From JBCCXZ01 sp965228005 (GTDB lineage: Bacteria; Planctomycetota; Planctomycetia; Pirellulales; Lacipirellulaceae): 64,000 bases of DNA. The notes beneath the pieces are model-generated. The model saw nothing but the letters and a program-made list of their open reading frames with translations. It made no database searches and was not told the origin of the DNA. The stretch spans positions 806,001 to 870,000 of the forward strand of contig CBDDGV010000003.1 in the NCBI GenBank assembly GCA_965228005.1, read 5' to 3'. A program made the position numbers and the translations under genes. Below, one piece after another: positions 1 through 8,639 of the stretch (within the stretch, counting starts at the first letter, position 1; the number at the start of each line of letters is the position of its first letter).

Positions 1-1385
1 AACGTCTCGACCAGGCTGCGGCCAGGGCTCTGCGGGGCGTCATCGCCCGAGCGTACACGCGACCAATCGGCGCCGGCCAGCTCCAGGACTGTGGGGACCA
101 CATCGGCGACATGCCCCACCGCCTCGCACCAGCTACCGCGGCCCGCGAGCTTCTCTCCCCAGTGTACGATCATCGGCGTGGAGATACCGCCCTCGTGGAC
201 CCAAGTCTTGTGGCGGCGGAACGGGGTGTTGGCCGCGCGGGACCAACCCGGACCCAGGCAGAGGTAGCTGCCCGCCGCACCGGCGTCGAGAGTTGGGTCA
301 TGGCCGTCGCCTCGGATCATGATTTCAGCGCTCGCACCGTTGTCCGACAGGAAGAACACCACGGTGTTTTCGAACGCCCCGGTTCTCCTGAGCTGCTGCA
401 GCACTCGGCCGATCTCTTGGTCCATCCGGTCGATCATCGCGGCATGGATCGCCATCTTGACCGACTGGAACTCCTGCTGAGGTATGCTCAGCTCATCCCA
501 GCGGCGCTCGCGGTTGACCTCCGCGGGGCCCAGTTGCGTGAGGGCGTCCTGGAACTCGTAGGGGGGGCCGATGTTTGGCTCGAGCGGCGACAGCGACCCA
601 TGGACAGCTGCCGTCTCTTGCAACCGCTCCCACCGCGACTGCCGCAGGGCGTCCCAACCCTTCCGGTATCTGTCGCGGTACTTATCGATATCCGTTTCCG
701 GAGCCTGCAATGGAAAGTGCGGCGCATTGAAAGCGACGTACTGCAGAAAGGGTCTGCCCGCATGCTCGGCGGCGTGTTGCTGCAGGAACTCGATCGCGCG
801 GTCGGCGATGGCGGTTGTAGCGTAGTAGCCGGACTCTTCCGACTGGGGCGGCAGCGGCCGATTGTCGAGGAAGTGCTGCCTCGCGGTGAAGTAGCGGTCG
901 TGGTCGGCCAGATGGTACGAGCGATCGAAGCCTCCGTCCAATGGGCTGCCGTCGATGTGCCACTTGCCGGAGTGGTAGCTGCGGTAGCCGAGCTTCCGCA
1001 AGTAACTCGGCAGAAGCTTGGCCCACGGTTGGCGGGCGCCGTGGCCGCCGTGGGTCGAGTCGGACAGCGCGTCCCGGTTCACTTGCTGTGCGTAGTAGCC
1101 GGTGAGCAGCGAAGCTCGGGTCGGCCAGCACCGGGCAGTGTTGTAGAACTGGCTGTAGCGCAGACCGTTTCCAGCAAGTCCATCGAGGTTGGGCGTCTCG
1201 ATCTCGCTGCCGTAACAGCCGAGGTCGGAATATCCCAGGTCGTCGGCAAGGATGATCAAGAAGTTCGGCCTGTCCGCTTCTCCGGCTCTAGCAATCTGCG
1301 AGGTCGTACCGGCGAGCAGCAGCGCGGCAAACGCTAAGCAGACGGCGGTGCACCACGATCTGGGAGTGTGCACGGGCGTGCCCAT
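1..1385 (-). CDS. Sulfatase (N-terminal part; gene runs off the left edge)
   Basis: Reading the minus strand from ATG at 1385 gives a continuous frame to the window edge, so the C-terminus is missing. A signal peptide (about residues 1-35) precedes the metal-binding start of the sulfatase fold (NFLIILADDLGYSDLG, about 41-56). The formylglycine motif is C86-W-P-T-R90, with Cys at the catalytic position, then ASLLTG. Further on are SDNGAS and HEGGISTPMIVHW, both usual in arylsulfatases. By family it should hydrolyse sulfate esters, probably on exported polysaccharide; the substrate cannot be told. The start codon directly follows the TGA of the upstream FecR gene, so translation is probably coupled and the gene belongs to the sigma/FecR operon. 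Confidence 0.9.
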   Translation of the reverse strand, partial: MGTPVHTPRSWCTAVCLAFAALLLAGTTSQIARAGEADRPNFLIILADDLGYSDLGCYGSEIETPNLDGLAGNGLRYSQFYNTARCWPTRASLLTGYYAQQVNRDALSDSTHGGHGARQPWAKLLPSYLRKLGYRSYHSGKWHIDGSPLDGGFDRSYHLADHDRYFTARQHFLDNRPLPPQSEESGYYATTAIADRAIEFLQQHAAEHAGRPFLQYVAFNAPHFPLQAPETDIDKYRDRYRKGWDALRQSRWERLQETAAVHGSLSPLEPNIGPPYEFQDALTQLGPAEVNRERRWDELSIPQQEFQSVKMAIHAAMIDRMDQEIGRVLQQLRRTGAFENTVVFFLSDNGASAEIMIRGDGHDPTLDAGAAGSYLCLGPGWSRAANTPFRRHKTWVHEGGISTPMIVHWGEKLAGRGSWCEAVGHVADVVPTVLELAGADWSRVRSGDDAPQSPGRSLVET

Positions 1386-2810
1386 TCAGTCGGCCCTCAC
1401 GAGCACACGGACCTGATCGATCGCCGAGTTCCGCAGGGTTGCGGAGAGCGTGCGTCGGTCGTCGCCGAGAACCAAGACGTCTGCCGATTCGACCGGTACC
1501 AACTCGAGGCCTCTGTGCACGTACTCGCAGCGGAGCGTCCAATTCGCTCCGAGCAGGGTGTTGGTCGCGTTCATTCGGTCGTGGTCCGCGATAACGCCGA
1601 CGATCTCCCCGGAGAACGTCACGGAGCCCCGCACCTCGTGGTAAGCCGAGCGGGGCGAGCAGTGGATTAGGTAGCAGTCGACTGTCGTACCCGCTGGCAC
1701 GAGCCCACGGTCTTCGTTGAACTTTGTGAACCTGCCGGGAGTGCTGATGTTGACCGGCAGGTCCATCGGCAGCGTCCTTCGCTTACTCTCCAGGAAGACA
1801 AATGCACGGTGGTCGCGGTTGTATTGGCCGTAGGCCAGGGAACGCGGGTGCTCGTGCACGAAGGCAAATTGGCCGCGGGTTTTGGGTTCTTGCTGCGACA
1901 CGGCGACTTTTTGGATCGACTTCCCTGCGGAGGCCCGGTCTGCCACGACCTGCTCTCCGGCAGATGCTATCAGGCTCTGGCTGCCCTCTTGTTCGGACAC
2001 GCGGACGCGGCCCTCGGTGACGTGCACTAGCAACCGCCCGCCGGGCTCGGCACGCATACTGAAGCCGGTGCCCAAGTCTTCTACAATGTGCTCGCCGCAG
2101 ACGATCGAGAACCCTGCGGCTGAGTCGGGCACGTGCACGGTCGCGACACCGTGGTCAAGTTCCGCTCGGTTGTCTCCGAGTGCGCGGAAGCGAGCCGGTC
2201 CGTGGAGCGCTACCATGGCAGAGTTCGAAAACGAGAGCTGCACGACGCCCGATTCAATCTCGACCCAGCCGCCGCCTATGCGGTCGCCCACTTCGTAGTC
2301 GCAGCGGTCTTCGCCGCTCATTTCGACGGCCACAACGGTCGCTTCTCCCCCGCCGAAGGAGAGGGTCACTGCGACCGCCAACAAGGCGGCGGTTGCTCCG
2401 GCGAAGACCCAGCGCGTGTTGATCCACAGCGTGTGTGACTTCGAACCGCTAGTAGCCGGATGGTTGCGGACATCGATACTAGTGCGGTGAAGAGCCCTGC
2501 CGGTCCCGGCCTGCGAAGGGCGAACGGAAGCGTGCGGCGTCGGTACGTGCTCGCCGCTCTTCGCACCGAAAGAGGACTGGTCCTCAGACCCCGCGGAGTC
2601 GTCAAGCAGCGGCCGGCTGTGGAGCGTTTCGAGTTGCGCATCCATCACCACGAGATGCACGTATTCCTTGCGCAGCTCGGGGCTGTCCGCCAGCAGGTCC
2701 GCCAGCCGTTGCTGCTGCTCGGGGCTCAGGCCGACATCGTTTGCCGCTGAGACGAGCTTGCGAAGCTCTCGTGCTTCCGCGGGGTTTGTGTGTTCAGTTG
2801 GCCGGCTCAA
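1386..2810 (-). CDS. FecR-domain membrane protein paired with ECF sigma factor
   Basis: This is a 474-residue protein. The N-terminal ~75 residues are a helical zf-like region common in planctomycete FecR proteins (RLADLLADSPELRKEYVHLV). A single membrane segment lies near residues 133-152 (WVFAGATAALLAVAVTLSFG). A FecR-type beta domain follows (FSNSAMVALHGPARF, then HIVEDLGTGFSM). The C-terminal ~170 residues look like a beta-rich ligand domain of unknown role. It overlaps the upstream sigma factor by 4 bases (ATGA) and abuts the downstream sulfatase. By analogy with FecR/FecI it may act as an anti-sigma or signal-transducing partner; that is inference, since no signal is known for these planctomycete versions. 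Confidence 0.85.
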   Translation of the reverse strand: MSRPTEHTNPAEARELRKLVSAANDVGLSPEQQQRLADLLADSPELRKEYVHLVVMDAQLETLHSRPLLDDSAGSEDQSSFGAKSGEHVPTPHASVRPSQAGTGRALHRTSIDVRNHPATSGSKSHTLWINTRWVFAGATAALLAVAVTLSFGGGEATVVAVEMSGEDRCDYEVGDRIGGGWVEIESGVVQLSFSNSAMVALHGPARFRALGDNRAELDHGVATVHVPDSAAGFSIVCGEHIVEDLGTGFSMRAEPGGRLLVHVTEGRVRVSEQEGSQSLIASAGEQVVADRASAGKSIQKVAVSQQEPKTRGQFAFVHEHPRSLAYGQYNRDHRAFVFLESKRRTLPMDLPVNISTPGRFTKFNEDRGLVPAGTTVDCYLIHCSPRSAYHEVRGSVTFSGEIVGVIADHDRMNATNTLLGANWTLRCEYVHRGLELVPVESADVLVLGDDRRTLSATLRNSAIDQVRVLVRAD

Positions 2811-3388
2811 GACGGGGCTCCTCCCAACCGACGGCCGATGCAGTCGGCCAGGGCGTTTCGGATACGGAACAACTCTGCCGATATGGCGCCCGGCGTCTTC
2901 TGAGAGAGCTTGGCGATTTCCTTCACCGATCCCCCGGGCCCGTAGCGGGTTTCCACTAATCGACGCTGTGGTTCGTCGAGTTTGTCGAGACAGTGGCGAA
3001 GCGCCGCGAGGCGATCGTCCAGCTCGGAAGTGACGCCCTCGGCCTCGTCCGCGATCATCGACAGGAGTTCCTCGCTGAACAGGTGCCGGTCACGTCCTTG
3101 ACGACGCCGGTACGCGAGCACCTCGTAGAAAGCGACCTTGCTGGACCAAGCGCCGAAGTTGGTGCCCGGCTCGAAGTCGGCCTCTTTCTCCAAGAGCACG
3201 ACATTCAGTTGCTGTAGGAGGTCGCGGGCCCGGTCTCGGTTTAAGACTAGCGAACAGATGTATGCATAAAGCCGCTGCTGGTGTTCGACTATCTGCAGCA
3301 CGAACGCCTCGTGTCCCCCCAGAGCGCCTTTCGCTTCGGGCTCGGCTGAGCCAGAGGTTTCGTGGTGGTTGGGGTGTTCTTGGGTCAT
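2807..3388 (-). CDS. ECF RNA polymerase sigma factor (Rhodopirellula/Verrucomicrobium type)
   Basis: This 193-residue protein has sigma-70 region 2 at about residues 30-95 (RLYAYICSLVLNRDRARDLLQQ, then NFGAWSSKVAFYEVLAYRR) and region 4 at about 125-190 (LDEPQRRLVETRYGPGGSVKEIA, then TPGAISAELFRIRNALADCI). Length and motifs match the short planctomycete ECF group. It heads a minus-strand operon sigma - FecR - sulfatase joined by overlapping or abutting codons, so it probably directs transcription of its own operon or of nearby polysaccharide genes. The first ~25 residues are hydrophilic and weakly conserved in type, so the start could be a little downstream. Confidence 0.9.
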   Translation of the reverse strand: MTQEHPNHHETSGSAEPEAKGALGGHEAFVLQIVEHQQRLYAYICSLVLNRDRARDLLQQLNVVLLEKEADFEPGTNFGAWSSKVAFYEVLAYRRRQGRDRHLFSEELLSMIADEAEGVTSELDDRLAALRHCLDKLDEPQRRLVETRYGPGGSVKEIAKLSQKTPGAISAELFRIRNALADCIGRRLGGAPS

Positions 3389-3787
3389 GCAGTCACCGTG
3401 CAGGCCAGGCGGTCGCGGTGCGGGCGATCAATGGCTCCGCCATCCGCTTCTCACGCCAAGCCGGTGTAATTGAACTGCCGTGCGCTGGGCAATCTTACTG
3501 GAAAACTCAGTAATTCCAGACGCCGAGCCGCTTGCCGGCTGTGGCGACACGCCGGCGGCGACTTTTTTGCCGGTCGGGAGAATTTCGACCGTAAGATCGA
3601 TCTGGCGAGGGTAGTAATTGTTCATAGACGCACTACTGCTCATGCGGCTCGTTCGAGCCCGGCAGATGCGTCAGGATGCCTCATCTGGAGACGCGGGGCC
3701 TCGCCGGACCAGGCTAACCGCCGTCGCCGAGCCCCGGCCAGCAGTGCCCAAATGGAGACGCAAGCTTGGCTTTGCGTGAGAGTGCCG

Positions 3788-4837
3788 ATGGAGACCCAAC
3801 CGAGCCGATGTGGACAGCCGAGGCTTCGTTCCCGGCGCGACTCGGCCGGCTTCACGCTGGTCGAGCTGCTGGTGGTCATCGCGATTATCGGCACGCTTGT
3901 CGCGCTGCTGCTCCCCGCCGTGCAGTCGGCTCGCGAAGCGGCTCGCCGCATTCAGTGCCAGAACAATGTCAAACAATTGGCACTGGCTCACCTCAATTAC
4001 GAGACAGCAAGAGGAACGCTCCCGCCCGGAAGCCTGGGGTACAACCCGGATAACGGCGCACTCTGGCCGCGAGCCGATGTCCTTGCCGGCAGGCGACCCC
4101 CTCGCACGCCGAATGTTGTGTTTCTGCTGCCCTATATCGAGCAGCAAGCCAAGTACGACCTCTACTTTCAGGGCGATCCGGCTCTCGGCTGGTGGGAGAA
4201 GCCGAACGACGTCGTCGCCCAGGTGATGGAAACGCCGCTAGCTGCGTATCAGTGCCCCAGTGATGAATCACTGCAAATGGAAGGCGCAACAGGCCGGAAC
4301 ATCCGGGATTTTAAGGGTAACTACGGCTTAAACTGGGGGTCGTTCTTCTATCACGACCAAGAAAACGAGGAGCTCTACGGCGAAGCCGAAGACCGGGCCG
4401 GACTGGAAGACGCACGCAAGGCCCCGTTCTGGCTTGGCTTCGGCGCCGAGCTGGGTCAGGTCGAAGACGGGACCTCGAACACGCTGTTGATGCTCGAGAT
4501 CCTGCAAGCGCCCTCGGGCCAGGGACCCTTGCTGGATCGCCGCGGCAGAATCTGGAACGAGGCCGCCAGCGGCAGCCTCGTGTCAACTTATCTGGCCCCC
4601 AACAGCGGCGAGACCGATTTCGGAGCGTGCGCAGATCAGCCGGAGAACGGGCTCCCCTGCACGAAATTCTTGGCTCCCGAATCGAGCCACTCGATGGGCT
4701 CCCGTAGCCGACATGCAGGAGGCGTAAACGTCTCCCTGGTTGATGGCTCCGTGCAGTTTATCGCGGATGAGATCGACAGCCGAACTTGGGGACTGATCGC
4801 CATGATCGGCGACAGCAGGGTGGTTTCGCTTCCATAG
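3788..4837 (+). CDS. DUF1559 protein with type IV pilin-like N-terminus
   Basis: The frame is open from 3470, but I chose ATG 3788 because it puts a short basic leader (METQPSRCGQPRLRSRRDSA) directly before the prepilin cleavage motif GFTLVELLVVIAIIGTLVALLLPAVQSAREAARR. The body (349 residues) is a typical planctomycete DUF1559 domain with LLPYIEQQAKYDLY, CPSDES and DGTSNTLLMLEI. The C-terminus SRSRHAGGVNVSLVDGSVQFI is the usual H-x-G-G-x-x-x-x-x-x-DGSV block. The family is very large in planctomycetes and is thought to be secreted or assembled through a type II/IV pilus-like route; its function is unsettled. The next genes are a small lipoprotein and PEP-CTERM proteins, a grouping seen again in this window. 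Confidence 0.88.
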   Translation: METQPSRCGQPRLRSRRDSAGFTLVELLVVIAIIGTLVALLLPAVQSAREAARRIQCQNNVKQLALAHLNYETARGTLPPGSLGYNPDNGALWPRADVLAGRRPPRTPNVVFLLPYIEQQAKYDLYFQGDPALGWWEKPNDVVAQVMETPLAAYQCPSDESLQMEGATGRNIRDFKGNYGLNWGSFFYHDQENEELYGEAEDRAGLEDARKAPFWLGFGAELGQVEDGTSNTLLMLEILQAPSGQGPLLDRRGRIWNEAASGSLVSTYLAPNSGETDFGACADQPENGLPCTKFLAPESSHSMGSRSRHAGGVNVSLVDGSVQFIADEIDSRTWGLIAMIGDSRVVSLP

Positions 4838-4946
4838 CATCGAGTGTACCGAGTTTCGAGTCGCCATCCTGTTTCCGTCTTTACCGCGATCACGATTGGA
4901 TCAGTTACCGCCAGTGGACCTTGAGAGCCAGTAACAGCCTAAAGGC

Positions 4947-5429
4947 ATGAGCAGCAAACGATCAGACGAACAAACAAGTCAGGCCGAGCGGAAATCCGTT
5001 CGGCGCCATGAACTATTGCCCGGCCTAGCAATAGTCGTGGCGGGGTGCCTGTTGGTTGTCATTGCCGGTTGCCGGGACGCTACGGGGCGACAGCAAGTCA
5101 CAGGCACAGTCACCCTCGATGGCAAGCCACTGCCGGAGGGGCGGATTTCGCTACGGCCTCTTGCGACCGGCCCCAGTGCAGGAGGGCAGATTGTGGAGGG
5201 GCAATTTGAGATCGATCGCAGGAAGGGACCACTACCCGGAGCCTACGCCGTTTCGATCCAGTCCTACAAGGACACGGGTCGGATGATCTCGCCGGAGTCG
5301 AATCCGGGGCTGAAGGTGCCCGAGTTAGTCCAGGCACTGCCTGAGGAGTACAACCGCCGCACAGAACTCCGGATGGAGGTGACTGGGGCCGGCGAAAACC
5401 ACTTCAACTTTGATTTGCAAGCGAATTGA
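4947..5429 (+). CDS. Small lipoprotein with carboxypeptidase-regulatory-like beta fold
   Basis: A 160-residue protein. Basic residues 1-22 lead into a hydrophobic stretch that ends in a lipobox (VVIAGC, Cys about residue 42), so it should be a lipoprotein. The mature part opens with QQVTGTVTLDGKPLPEGRISL, the transthyretin/CarboxypepD-regulatory-like pattern found in many small planctomycete lipoproteins encoded beside DUF1559 genes. It follows the DUF1559 gene by 110 bases in the same direction. The long charged leader before the hydrophobic core suggests a downstream start is possible, but no good alternative codon lies close to the lipobox. No enzymatic motif is visible. Confidence 0.78.
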   Translation: MSSKRSDEQTSQAERKSVRRHELLPGLAIVVAGCLLVVIAGCRDATGRQQVTGTVTLDGKPLPEGRISLRPLATGPSAGGQIVEGQFEIDRRKGPLPGAYAVSIQSYKDTGRMISPESNPGLKVPELVQALPEEYNRRTELRMEVTGAGENHFNFDLQAN

Positions 5430-5504
5430 ATGCCAGCTCGCGGGGTCGTCTTTGTACCGGGAGCGCTCATCTTTCTGAACCGGAACTGCTGTGAGGATAT
5501 TGCC

Positions 5505-7496
5505 GTGCGAACTTCATGGATCTACTTCTTTGCTACTCTAGTGATCTCGGCTTCCTGGCTAACAGACGCCGCGTTTGGCCAAGTACTGCTATCGGACAGC
5601 TTCGAGCGAACGACCGGTGGGTTTGGCGATCCTGGTCCGCCGCCCACTCCGGCGGATTCCGACTGGGGGATGTTCGACAACGCCTTGGGCGGCACGACGA
5701 CCCCCACCACCTACATCACCACCGATCCCCCCAACAACCTCATCCAGTCGGTAGGCCTCGACGAGAGCGGTGACTATGACCGCGATGGCGATATCGACGT
5801 CGCCGATGTCATGCTCTGGCAAAGGGAGTTTGGCTCCACGATCATGCCTCCCGGCGAAAACGGCGATGGCGCGGACGGCAACTTTGACGGCACGGTGGAC
5901 GGCGGCGATCTCCCCGTGTGGCGGCGGAACTTCGGGGGACCGTTTGGCAAAGGCGAGTTCCGCTTCGGTCGGGCGATTCTGGATGTGAATCTCGCGACGC
6001 TGCCAGGCGTTTCAGCGGCAGGCGGGTTTGCCGTCCAGGCCGACGTTAGTCCGTCGGATACGGGCGGCGCAGGCGCCAACGGACGGGATTGGCCGGCACT
6101 TATGCTGGCAGACACCAACGACCCCTCCGTCATCGGCGGCCCTCAGGCTATCGCCAACCTCAATAACGACAACATCCGATTCGGGGCGGCGCCCCGCAAC
6201 AGCGGGTCGTTGCTGCAACGCATCAACAACGAACCTGCCGGCACGCAAGGCGCCGGTGACCAGTTGTTCGCGACCGGCAATCCTTTCAACGCCGGCATCA
6301 ACGAACCGATCATCGATCAACCGGCTTTCAACAACTACAGCATCAACTACCTGGGGCCGAACGCCCCCAGCCCGCCGGACGACTTTGTCAACCCGTCGTC
6401 CTACAACGTGAACGTCACCGTAGATGCGCCCAACGGTTTCGGCTCTGGGGCTCAGGCGTTTGCGACCGTCACCGTCGACGGTAACCCCATCTACTCCAAC
6501 GAGCCGTTCACTTGGGGAGACGACCCGGAGGACGCCGACAACGTCTACCTCGGCTTTGTCAGCTTCGGCGCACCAGGGGTCTTCGACAACCTCATCCTTT
6601 CGTCCAACGGGACCACGATCCTCTCCGACAACTTCAACGGCCGCACCACGGGCAATCCGATTATGGGCGGCACCTCGGACTGGGGCACCGCCAACAACAA
6701 CCTGGGCGGCAGCGTAGCGGCTTCCTACATCACAACGGATGCCGGCAACGAAAACCAGCAAACGGTGGAAGGCGGAGAGGGCATCCTCCGCTCTGGCCGA
6801 ACGATTCTTGATTACAACCTGGCCACCGATCCCACGATCCTGGCGAACGACGAGTTCACGATTGATTTCGAGGTCAACCCCACCGACGACGGCGGGGCCA
6901 GCTTCAACGGCCGCGATTGGGCCGGCTTTGCCTTGGGCAACACGAACGATCTCGGCAACTGGGGCGGATCACTCTTCCTGCCCAACAACAACAACGCCAG
7001 GCTTGGGTTTGCTCCCCGCAACAGCGGCACGATGTTGAGCGTAGCGCGGGGCGGCTTCGGGACGCTCACCGACGGCAACCCTTCCAACCCATTCAACGAA
7101 CTCATCTTCGATCAAGAGGTCTTCGACGACTACACCACGAACTACGTCGAAGGCTCGTTTGAGCCTTACATCAACGAGAAGGAGTACACCATCCGCATCG
7201 AGGTCGCTTCCGACTTCTCCGCGAATGCAGCCTCCACGGCTACAGTCTTTATCGGCGAAGTGGGGGGGCCGTTGACCAACGTCGGGACCTTTGACTTCCA
7301 GTGGGGCGACAACGCCGACGAGGCCTATTTGACCTTGGCCGGCAATCAGGCGATCCACAAGTTCGATAACCTGATCGTTGAACTACTGCCGGCCGCCGTG
7401 TCGGGGATTGCGGCCGTGCCCGAACCAAGTGCGCTTGCATTGCTCGCTGTCACGTTGCTTGGATCTGTGATCGGCAGTCGTGGACGCCGTGATTGA
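5505..7496 (+). CDS. PEP-CTERM protein with two repeated beta-sandwich domains and dockerin-like loops
   Basis: The frame opens at 5430, but GTG 5505 starts directly at a signal peptide (VRTSWIYFFATLVISASWL, then AAFG) and has GAGG about 8 bases upstream. The 663-residue product has two copies of one domain, the first opening QVLLSDSFERTTGG and the second TTILSDNFNGRTTGNP; each holds a G-x-x-FNGRDWAGFAL-type block. The first copy is interrupted by two EF-hand/dockerin-like loops (DRDGDIDVADVMLWQR and NFDGTVDGGDLPVWRR). The C-terminus AVPEPSALALLAVTLLG followed by RGRRD is a PEP-CTERM sorting signal. It should be exported and processed by an exosortase. It is paralogous to the next gene and to those at 17.2-19.2 kb. 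The domain resembles concanavalin-like folds, without catalytic residues I can identify. Confidence 0.85.
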   Translation: MRTSWIYFFATLVISASWLTDAAFGQVLLSDSFERTTGGFGDPGPPPTPADSDWGMFDNALGGTTTPTTYITTDPPNNLIQSVGLDESGDYDRDGDIDVADVMLWQREFGSTIMPPGENGDGADGNFDGTVDGGDLPVWRRNFGGPFGKGEFRFGRAILDVNLATLPGVSAAGGFAVQADVSPSDTGGAGANGRDWPALMLADTNDPSVIGGPQAIANLNNDNIRFGAAPRNSGSLLQRINNEPAGTQGAGDQLFATGNPFNAGINEPIIDQPAFNNYSINYLGPNAPSPPDDFVNPSSYNVNVTVDAPNGFGSGAQAFATVTVDGNPIYSNEPFTWGDDPEDADNVYLGFVSFGAPGVFDNLILSSNGTTILSDNFNGRTTGNPIMGGTSDWGTANNNLGGSVAASYITTDAGNENQQTVEGGEGILRSGRTILDYNLATDPTILANDEFTIDFEVNPTDDGGASFNGRDWAGFALGNTNDLGNWGGSLFLPNNNNARLGFAPRNSGTMLSVARGGFGTLTDGNPSNPFNELIFDQEVFDDYTTNYVEGSFEPYINEKEYTIRIEVASDFSANAASTATVFIGEVGGPLTNVGTFDFQWGDNADEAYLTLAGNQAIHKFDNLIVELLPAAVSGIAAVPEPSALALLAVTLLGSVIGSRGRRD

Positions 7497-7576
7497 GTCC
7501 GAGGTGAGTTGACCTTGGACTGTTGGATGTATCGATTGCTTTTCTGATTAGCTTCTACTTAAGTGAGGGGTGACTA

Positions 7577-8632
7577 ATGAGTCGACAACTTTGTTTTCTG
7601 CCAGCGGCCTTGGCCGTGGCGCTGCTTTTCTCGGGGCAGGCCCCGGCGCAGATCGTGCTATCGGACAGCTTCGACCGCACAACCGGCGATCCCGGTGACC
7701 CGGGGCCCCCCCAAGTGGATGGCTTCTCCGACTGGGGAACGACGGACAACGCAGTCGGCGGAACCGCGGCCGGTCAAGCCTATCAGACGTTCGACACGGC
7801 ACTGGCCAACGAAGTGACCGACGGTTCCAACGGCATTATCAACTTCGGTCGCACGATCCTGGACTACAACCTCGCTCAAGATGCCGATGTGATTGCTGCG
7901 CAAGCGATTACGATCCGCGTGGACGTGAACCCGTCTGATGTCGGCGCGACTAGCAATCCGGGCTCCAACAACAATGGCCGCGACTGGCTTGGTTTCCTTC
8001 TGGCAGACACCAATCAGCCAAGCAGCCTGGGAGCCCAGTTTGCCCTCACCGGCGGCAACGGCGATGCCCGCGTCGGTATTGGTCCTCGCAACAGCGGTTC
8101 GGCGATTACTCGCCGTGGCCCGGCGAATCGCAAGCTCAATGGCAACCCGCTTGCCGGTAACTTCAACGAGCCGATCTACGACCCCGTTGTCCATGCGGAC
8201 TACATCGCCTGGGCCTCGGGAGGCGACGGCACCGCCTCGGGCGACCCGGTCGAAGATTTCCCCAACGCTAACTGGTACACGTTCCAGATGGTGATTGAGC
8301 CCGATACGGGGGTTTCGCTGTTCGACGACAACGCGGCACACCAAGTCCGCTTCTTTTCTGGTCCACAGGGCGGGCCGCTGACGCCGCTTGACCCGGACCC
8401 GTCGACGCCCGGGACGATCGAGACGCTCTTCAGCTGGGGCGACAACGTGCAGTCGGCCGGGGGTTCCGACCCAGGTACGCCGGGCGCAGACGCGTATCTG
8501 GTGTTTGTCGGCAACGAGTCGGATCACCGCTTCGACAACCTCGTGGTATTTGCGGGGGCTGTTCCGGAGCCGACTAGCATCGTGCTGGTCTGCGGCGGTC
8601 TGGCTGGTCTGATGTTCCGCCGCAAGCGATAG
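7577..8632 (+). CDS. PEP-CTERM protein, single-domain paralogue of the preceding gene
   Basis: A 351-residue secreted protein. The signal peptide is MSRQLCFLPAALAVALLFSG followed by QAPAQ. The mature domain opens QIVLSDSFDRTTGDPGDPGPP and has the same order of blocks as one copy of the upstream two-domain protein (ILDYNLAQ, then NGRDWLGFLLADTN, then VGIGPRNSG). It ends AVPEPTSIVLVCGGLAGL followed by MFRRKR, a PEP-CTERM sorting tag. AAGTGAGGGGTGACTA before the ATG supplies a plausible ribosome site. It probably arose by duplication with its neighbour. Function unknown; a surface or extracellular-matrix role is inferred from the sorting signal. Confidence 0.86.
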   Translation: MSRQLCFLPAALAVALLFSGQAPAQIVLSDSFDRTTGDPGDPGPPQVDGFSDWGTTDNAVGGTAAGQAYQTFDTALANEVTDGSNGIINFGRTILDYNLAQDADVIAAQAITIRVDVNPSDVGATSNPGSNNNGRDWLGFLLADTNQPSSLGAQFALTGGNGDARVGIGPRNSGSAITRRGPANRKLNGNPLAGNFNEPIYDPVVHADYIAWASGGDGTASGDPVEDFPNANWYTFQMVIEPDTGVSLFDDNAAHQVRFFSGPQGGPLTPLDPDPSTPGTIETLFSWGDNVQSAGGSDPGTPGADAYLVFVGNESDHRFDNLVVFAGAVPEPTSIVLVCGGLAGLMFRRKR

Positions 8633-8639
8633 CGGTGCT

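Noticed and set aside
111..1337. A 408-codon plus-strand frame at the left edge
   Set aside because: It lies opposite a clear sulfatase on the minus strand whose motifs and signal peptide are unmistakable.
4583..4893. Minus-strand frames at the end of the first DUF1559 gene
   Set aside because: They are shadows of the plus-strand gene, with no independent support.
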